DNA of 11,204 nucleotides from Bacillota bacterium. Lineage in GTDB: Bacteria; Bacillota; Clostridia; Peptostreptococcales; Anaerovoracaceae. The notes beneath the pieces are model-generated. The model had not been told where the DNA came from and did no database searches. It worked only from the letters and a program-made list of their open reading frames with translations. Shown here in pieces: positions 7,043 to 11,204 of this stretch. Numbering within the stretch: position 1 is the first letter of the stretch; each line of letters opens with the position of its first letter. The DNA is taken from the NCBI GenBank assembly GCA_030527065.1, contig JAUNBO010000051.1, forward strand, positions 1 to 11,204, written 5' to 3'. The translations under genes and the position numbers were made by a program.

Positions 7043-7471
7043 ATGGCGAAAAGCGTTCATTTAGAGGTGATCACACCTTCAAAATTATTTTACAAGGGCG
7101 ATGTGGAGCTGGTGATCGTCCGTACCGTCAGCGGCGACGAAGGCTTTATGGCCCGGCATTCCTGGGCCTGCAAGCTGCTGATTCCCGGCGAGCTGTGGAT
7201 ACAGGAGGCCGGTGAGAAGGATTTCAAGGTGGCGGCGGTGGCCGGCGGCTATGTGGACGTAACGGACAACATCGTCATTTTCACCGACGCCGCCGAGTGG
7301 GCTTCGGACATAGACCCGGAACGGGCCCGGGCGGAAAAGGAGAAGGCAGAGACCTGGCTGAAGGAAGGCCACGAGGACGACCATGAGATCATGCTGGCCA
7401 AGATCGCCATTGCCAAGAACCTGAACCGCATGAACATCGCTTCCGGCGGCGGCCGGCGCCGGCGGGCGTAA
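7043..7471 (+). CDS. atpC: F1 ATP synthase subunit epsilon
   Basis: A 142-residue protein at the foot of the shaft. An N-terminal beta-sandwich (about 4-84) includes VAGGYVDVTDNIVIFTDAAE (66-85), typical of the family. A C-terminal two-helix hairpin follows. IDPERA at 90-95 matches the I/L-D-x-x-R-A ATP-binding motif known from Bacillus epsilon subunits, so ATP-dependent folding of the inhibitory hairpin is possible (inference). The loop that usually reads G-x-x-P-x-H-A-P here reads GFMARHSWACKLL (34-46), keeping only the His. The protein ends in an odd SGGGRRRRA tail (134-142) encoded by nearly pure G+C. ATG 7043 has GGAG at 7031-7034 with 8 nt spacing. It is the last gene of the operon, 46 nt before the terminator stem. 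Confidence 0.93.
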   Translation: MAKSVHLEVITPSKLFYKGDVELVIVRTVSGDEGFMARHSWACKLLIPGELWIQEAGEKDFKVAAVAGGYVDVTDNIVIFTDAAEWASDIDPERARAEKEKAETWLKEGHEDDHEIMLAKIAIAKNLNRMNIASGGGRRRRA

Positions 7472-7517
7472 ACGCACAGGGGGCTCCGCAAAATGCCCTT
7501 GTCCCAAAAACAAACAG

Positions 7518-7548
7518 ACGCCCTGTCCAAAGCAGACAGGGCGTTTTT
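7518..7548. terminator. Rho-independent terminator, probably bidirectional
   Basis: ACGCCCTGTC (7518-7527) and GACAGGGCGT (7535-7544) form a perfect 10-bp stem with a 7-nt loop. Five T residues (7544-7548) follow on the + strand, ending atp transcription. On the - strand the same stem is followed by a T-rich stretch (complement of the A-rich 7505-7516), so it can also end the convergent ligase transcript, whose last codon is only 24 nt away. A weaker GC hairpin may form just upstream at about 7477-7502. Apart from these stems the short spacer holds nothing recognisable. Confidence 0.93.
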
Positions 7549-7571
7549 GCGGGCACATCGTCCGGCGGCGC

Positions 7572-9365
7572 TTATCCCTTGTTGGACTCCACGAAGCGCT
7601 TGATCTTCTGGCCGGTGGTCTTTTCAAAGGGCTCCTTCCGGACTTTGATTTTCTTTATGCGCTTGAAGAAGGGCAGCTCCAGATTGATGCCGTCTATGTC
7701 CTTCCATAAGAGAGCCTCCACGTCTTCAACGGCGGGGTCCTTCCCCAGAAGCTCCTCCACCTCTTCGTCGTTGACGCGGATGGAGGCGAAAATCAGGGTC
7801 TCTCCCGTCTCCTCGCTCTCCTTGCCCCAGACCATGGATTCCTCCACATAGGGGATGCGGCTCAGATAGTATTCCACTTCCTCCGGGAAAACGTTCTTGC
7901 CGTTTTTGGTGATGATGACGTTCTTCTTTCTTCCCGTGATGTGGACAAAGCCTTCATCGTCCAGGAAGCCCAGGTCTCCTGTGTGGAACCAGCCGTCTAT
8001 GATGACCTCCGCCGTGGCCTCCGGGTCGTTGTAATAGCCCAGCATCACATTGTCCCCCTTGGCGCAGATTTCGCCGATGCCCGTTTCCGGGTCCGGGTCC
8101 TCTATCCTTACCTGCATTCCCGGGGGAATGTAGCCCGCCGCATCGTCCTTCATGCCCTTGTCCGGGTTCAGGGCTATCATGGGAGCGCATTCCGTAAGGC
8201 CGTAGCCCTGAAGGGCTATGATGCCGAAGTCCTTTATGCCTTTCAAAATGGCGGGGTCTATGGCGGCGCCGCCGCAGATGACCACCCGCATACGGCCCCC
8301 GAACACATCGGTGATTTTCTTCGGCACCAGATTTATGCCCAGCTTCCGGGTGAAGCGGTTGATCTTCAGCAGCTTCCGGAGCTTGGCCTCCTGGCCGCTC
8401 TTGCGGACGCTGGCCCAGATCTTCTTGTACATGTTCTCAAAGATGAGAGGGACCCCCAGGAAGATGGTGGGCCGGGCCTCTGCCAGGTTCTTGGTGATGT
8501 ATTTCAGCCCCTCGCAGTAGGCGATGGCAGAGCCTCTGTAGAAGGGGACCAGGAAGCCGCAGGTGCATTCATAGGTATGGTGGATGGGCAGGACGGAGAA
8601 GAAGATGTCCGTGCTCCGGGTGTTCATAAGGGGCGGGGTGGTCATCATGTCCGTCACCAGGTTCAGGTGGGAGAGCATGACGCCCTTGGCCACGCCGGTG
8701 GTGCCGGAGGTGAAGATGAGCACCGCCATGGCGTCCCTGTCCAGCAATGCGTCCACAAAAGAGGTATCCCCTTCCTCCAGGAGCTTCCGGCCCTTTTCCA
8801 TCAATTCATGGAAAGAAAGGACGCCTTCCCCTTTTGGCTGGTCCATGGAAATGAGGATGGAGAGGGGCGTTTCCCCTCTGGCTTTGATATCGGAAAAGAG
8901 GGCCTCATATTTCCCGGAGCATATGACGCAGGCCACCTCCGCCTCTGTCAGAAGGGCTTCCAGCTCCGCCGGAGGAAGCTCCTTGTCCAGAGGGACCGCC
9001 ACGCCGGTGCCGCAGACGGTGGCCAGATAAGACAGAGCCCATTCATAGCGGTTTTCCCCGATGATACCGATGCGCTTTCCCTGGAGGCCCAGGGAAACCA
9101 GGGCGGTGCCCAGGGCGTCCACCATCTCTTTGGCCTCCCCGTAGGTGATGGGCCGGTAGGGGGAGCTGTGGGAATCCTTCACATAGAACAGCACGTTGTC
9201 CTTGTAGATGACGGCGCTGGTGAGCATGGTGTGCTTCAGATCGAAGATGGGGCGCACGTCCTTGTAGCGGACGAGAGGGTCCTTGCTGGTCCTGATTTTC
9301 TCGATGAGGGCTTCTGCGTATGCCATTTCCTGAGGCTTCATTTTTTCATAGGTTTGATAGTCCAT
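7572..9365 (-). CDS. AMP-forming acyl-CoA synthetase (long-chain fatty acid-CoA ligase type), second of a tandem pair
   Basis: A 597-residue adenylate-forming enzyme of the ANL superfamily. Motifs in order: P-loop FTSGTTGVAKG (218-228), IHHTYE (261-266), QGYGLTEC (386-393), HTGD (461-464), hinge and A8 region GRKKNVIITKNGKN (478-491), and the A10 lysine Lys587 in TTGQKIKR (583-590). It should activate a carboxylic acid to acyl-AMP and then the CoA thioester. Length and the whole-chain pattern fit long-chain (FAA1/FadD-like) enzymes, but the true substrate cannot be read from sequence. No membrane segment is evident. It is clearly paralogous to the upstream gene and carries about 24 extra N-terminal residues. 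Its RBS (AAGGAAAGG) lies in the last codons of that gene, with only 5 nt between stop and ATG, so the two are cotranscribed and probably coupled. Confidence 0.9.
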   Translation of the reverse strand: MDYQTYEKMKPQEMAYAEALIEKIRTSKDPLVRYKDVRPIFDLKHTMLTSAVIYKDNVLFYVKDSHSSPYRPITYGEAKEMVDALGTALVSLGLQGKRIGIIGENRYEWALSYLATVCGTGVAVPLDKELPPAELEALLTEAEVACVICSGKYEALFSDIKARGETPLSILISMDQPKGEGVLSFHELMEKGRKLLEEGDTSFVDALLDRDAMAVLIFTSGTTGVAKGVMLSHLNLVTDMMTTPPLMNTRSTDIFFSVLPIHHTYECTCGFLVPFYRGSAIAYCEGLKYITKNLAEARPTIFLGVPLIFENMYKKIWASVRKSGQEAKLRKLLKINRFTRKLGINLVPKKITDVFGGRMRVVICGGAAIDPAILKGIKDFGIIALQGYGLTECAPMIALNPDKGMKDDAAGYIPPGMQVRIEDPDPETGIGEICAKGDNVMLGYYNDPEATAEVIIDGWFHTGDLGFLDDEGFVHITGRKKNVIITKNGKNVFPEEVEYYLSRIPYVEESMVWGKESEETGETLIFASIRVNDEEVEELLGKDPAVEDVEALLWKDIDGINLELPFFKRIKKIKVRKEPFEKTTGQKIKRFVESNKG

Positions 9366-9370
9366 TGAGA

Positions 9371-11113
9371 TTATTCCTTTCCTTCTATTCGTTCCGCATT
9401 GGCCAAATGCCGTTTTATCTTATGAGTGGTGGTCTTTTCAAAGTCTGTGTACCGTATGTAGAAGCGCCTTACCCGCTTATACGGGGGCATCTGGTCGTTG
9501 GCTGCATCTATGAGCCCTTTCAGGAGAGAATGGAGGGCCTTTTCCGAAAGCTGTCCCTTTTCCTGCTCAATGGCGGAAAAGTTGGGGAAGATCTCCGCAC
9601 AGACGATGGTGTCTCCCGTCTTTTCTTCCTCCAGGCCGTAGACCATCACCTCGCTGATGTAATCGTGCTTGCTCAGGTAGAATTCCACTTCCTCCGGGAA
9701 GATGTTCTTGCCGTTCTTGGTGACGATGACGTTCTTCTTCCGGCCTGTCACATAGAGGAAGCCGTCCTTGTCCAGATAGCCGTAGTCTCCGGTATAGAGC
9801 CAGCCCTCCCGGAGGACCCGGGCGGTCTCTTCGGGGTCGTTGTAATACCCCAGCATCACCGAGGGCCCCCGGCAGATGATCTCTCCGATGCCGTTTTCGT
9901 CGGGCTCGTCTATGCGGACCTCCGTGCCGGGGAGGGGCAGGCCCGCAGACCCGGCTTTGCTGTAATTGTCCATGTTGACGGCGATGATGGGGGAGCATTC
10001 CGTCATGCCGTAGCCCTGGATCATGTTGAAGCCCATGGCGTTGAAATCCTCCACCACGGAAGGGTCTATGGCGGCGGCTCCGGCAATGAGGAGCTTCAGG
10101 TCCCCGCCCAGAGCCTGATGGATCTGCTTGAACAGTTTCTTCTGCGGCTTCAGCCGGCCCTTGTTCAGGCCCAGGTTCTTGGCCAGGTTCACCGCCCGGC
10201 GCATCTTTTCGGCCTTTCCGGATTTCTCCGCCTGCTTCCACAGCTTCTTGTGCATGGATTCAAAGATGAGAGGGACCGCCACCACCACGTTGACATTGGC
10301 TTCGGTGATGTTTTTGACGATGTATTTCAGGCCCTCGCAGATGGCCACGGTGCAGCCCTGGTACAGGGCGGTCATCACATGGCAGGTAAGCTCGTAGCAG
10401 TGGTGCATGGGCAGGATGGACAGGCCCGTGAAGCCGTAGACGGACACCACCTTGGACATGGCTTCCACGTTGGAAGCGATGTTCCGGTGAGAGAGCATGA
10501 CGCCCTTGGCAAGGCCGGTGGTGCCGGAGGTGAAGAGCAGGGTGCATATGGCGTCCGGGTCTATGACAGCATCGGAAAAGCGCATGTCTCCCTGGCGCAT
10601 GAGTTGCCGCCCGTAGCGAAGCAGCCGGGGCAGGGAAAGCTTATCCTCCTCCGGCGCTATGGCGTCCATGCTGATGCGGTGCTCCACCGTATCCACTCCG
10701 TCCAAAGCTTCCAATACGGCGCTTTCCACCTTGCCGGAATAGACCACGGCGCTGACGCCGGCCCGGACAAGCAGATGGTGGATCTCTCCGGCAGGCAGTT
10801 CTCTGTCCAGAGGACAGATAATGCCTACGCCGTTGGTGACGGCCAGATAGGTCAGCACCCATTCCAGGCGGTTTTCTCCGATGACGGCGATTTTTTTGCC
10901 TGCCAGACCCAGGTCCAGCAGGGCCGTTCCCAGGGCGTCTACATACTCCCTGAGTTTGCGGAAGGAAACGGGAAGGTAATCGCCGCCGGGACGGTCCTTT
11001 ACCAGAAAGGCCGTCTGGTTTGCATAAAGGGCGGCGCTGCCGTCCAGCATGGTTTTCAGGTTGTTGATGGGGCGGGTGGGGTAAAGCCCCGGTTTGTATA
11101 TGCTTTTCTCCAT
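9371..11113 (-). CDS. AMP-forming acyl-CoA synthetase (long-chain fatty acid-CoA ligase type), first of a tandem pair
   Basis: A 580-residue ANL-superfamily enzyme with the full motif set: FTSGTTGLAKG (194-204), MHHCYE (236-241), QGYGMTEC (366-373), YTGD (440-443), GRKKNVIVTKNGKN (457-470) and Lys565 in TTTHKIKR (561-568). All residues needed for adenylation and thioesterification appear present, so it should be active. Against the downstream paralogue, conserved stretches look roughly half identical by eye. The central segment after the HH motif, which shapes the acyl pocket in related enzymes, differs, suggesting another chain length or substrate (inference). ATG 11113 is preceded by AAAGGAC (complement of 11121-11127). 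No convincing -35/-10 pair was found in the 91 nt upstream, so the promoter may lie outside the window. FadD-like, acyl-ACP-synthetase-like or aryl-acid roles cannot be separated here. Confidence 0.9.
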   Translation of the reverse strand: MEKSIYKPGLYPTRPINNLKTMLDGSAALYANQTAFLVKDRPGGDYLPVSFRKLREYVDALGTALLDLGLAGKKIAVIGENRLEWVLTYLAVTNGVGIICPLDRELPAGEIHHLLVRAGVSAVVYSGKVESAVLEALDGVDTVEHRISMDAIAPEEDKLSLPRLLRYGRQLMRQGDMRFSDAVIDPDAICTLLFTSGTTGLAKGVMLSHRNIASNVEAMSKVVSVYGFTGLSILPMHHCYELTCHVMTALYQGCTVAICEGLKYIVKNITEANVNVVVAVPLIFESMHKKLWKQAEKSGKAEKMRRAVNLAKNLGLNKGRLKPQKKLFKQIHQALGGDLKLLIAGAAAIDPSVVEDFNAMGFNMIQGYGMTECSPIIAVNMDNYSKAGSAGLPLPGTEVRIDEPDENGIGEIICRGPSVMLGYYNDPEETARVLREGWLYTGDYGYLDKDGFLYVTGRKKNVIVTKNGKNIFPEEVEFYLSKHDYISEVMVYGLEEEKTGDTIVCAEIFPNFSAIEQEKGQLSEKALHSLLKGLIDAANDQMPPYKRVRRFYIRYTDFEKTTTHKIKRHLANAERIEGKE

Positions 11114-11168
11114 AAAAAGGGTCCTTTCAAAATCTGGCAGGACAAAGAAGGTCTGTTTCGCAGCGGCC

Positions 11169-11187
11169 CCATTTGCCAGGCAAATGG
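11169..11187. promoter_or_regulatory. 19-bp palindrome upstream of the ligase pair, operator-like
   Basis: CCATTTGCC (11169-11177) and GGCAAATGG (11179-11187) are a perfect 9-bp inverted repeat around a single central base, about 56 nt upstream of the ligase start codon. The one-base centre makes it a poor RNA hairpin, and no T run follows on either strand, so a dimeric repressor or activator site is more likely than a terminator. TetR- or GntR-type regulators of fatty acid genes bind sites of similar size, but no specific regulator can be named. Confidence 0.5.
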
Positions 11188-11204
11188 CGGGACCGGTCAG
11201 GCCC

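Noticed and set aside
7452..7463. GCCGGCGCCGGC, a 12-bp palindrome in the end of atpC, as a terminator stem
   Set aside because: It lies inside the coding sequence and has no T run; the true terminator is the 10-bp stem at 7518-7544.
1..11204. Possible insertion sequence, prophage, CRISPR or horizontally acquired island
   Set aside because: No transposase, integrase, direct-repeat array, tRNA gene or abrupt composition change was seen; gene order is that of a conserved core operon.

Overview
The window holds a complete, apparently intact F1Fo ATP synthase operon on the + strand (111-7471). A short bidirectional terminator separates it from two tandem AMP-forming acyl-CoA synthetase-like genes on the - strand (11113 back to 7572). 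No RNA gene, mobile element, CRISPR array or phage gene was seen. By eye the DNA is GC-rich. The subunit order, the short AtpZ/AtpI pair at the front, strong Shine-Dalgarno sites and several GTG starts fit a GC-rich anaerobic member of the Bacillota, most likely class Clostridia. That assignment is an inference from protein style, not a database result.

Layout: a sigma-A type promoter (TTTACA, 17 nt, TATAAT; 11-39) drives a short leader. Next come atpZ and atpI (overlapping by 17 nt), then the Fo genes atpB (a), atpE (c) and atpF (b). The stalk and F1 genes follow: atpH (delta, overlapping atpF by 13 nt), atpA (alpha), atpG (gamma), atpD (beta) and atpC (epsilon). A 10-bp perfect hairpin with a T run at 7518-7548 ends the operon. 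It can also serve the convergent ligase genes. The two ligases are paralogues 5 nt apart and read as one transcription unit, with a 19-bp operator-like palindrome upstream of the first.

How the genes work together: subunits a and c form the ion-translocating rotor interface, b and delta the peripheral stalk, alpha3-beta3 the catalytic head, and gamma-epsilon the central shaft. AtpZ and AtpI are small membrane proteins linked to c-ring assembly or ion supply. Subunit c has Gln32, Glu65 and Thr66 in register with the Na+-binding residues of Ilyobacter-type c subunits, so the enzyme is predicted to be Na+-coupled. Phe70 replaces the usual Tyr. The ligases would activate fatty or other carboxylic acids at the cost of ATP, but nothing in the sequence ties them to ATP synthase beyond adjacency.

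Nothing here looks like an undescribed system. The points most worth checking are the Na+ ligand set with the Tyr-to-Phe change, the half-channel residues of subunit a, the long acidic tail on AtpI, the palindrome upstream of the ligases, and a marked shortage of the tetranucleotide TCGA across the window.
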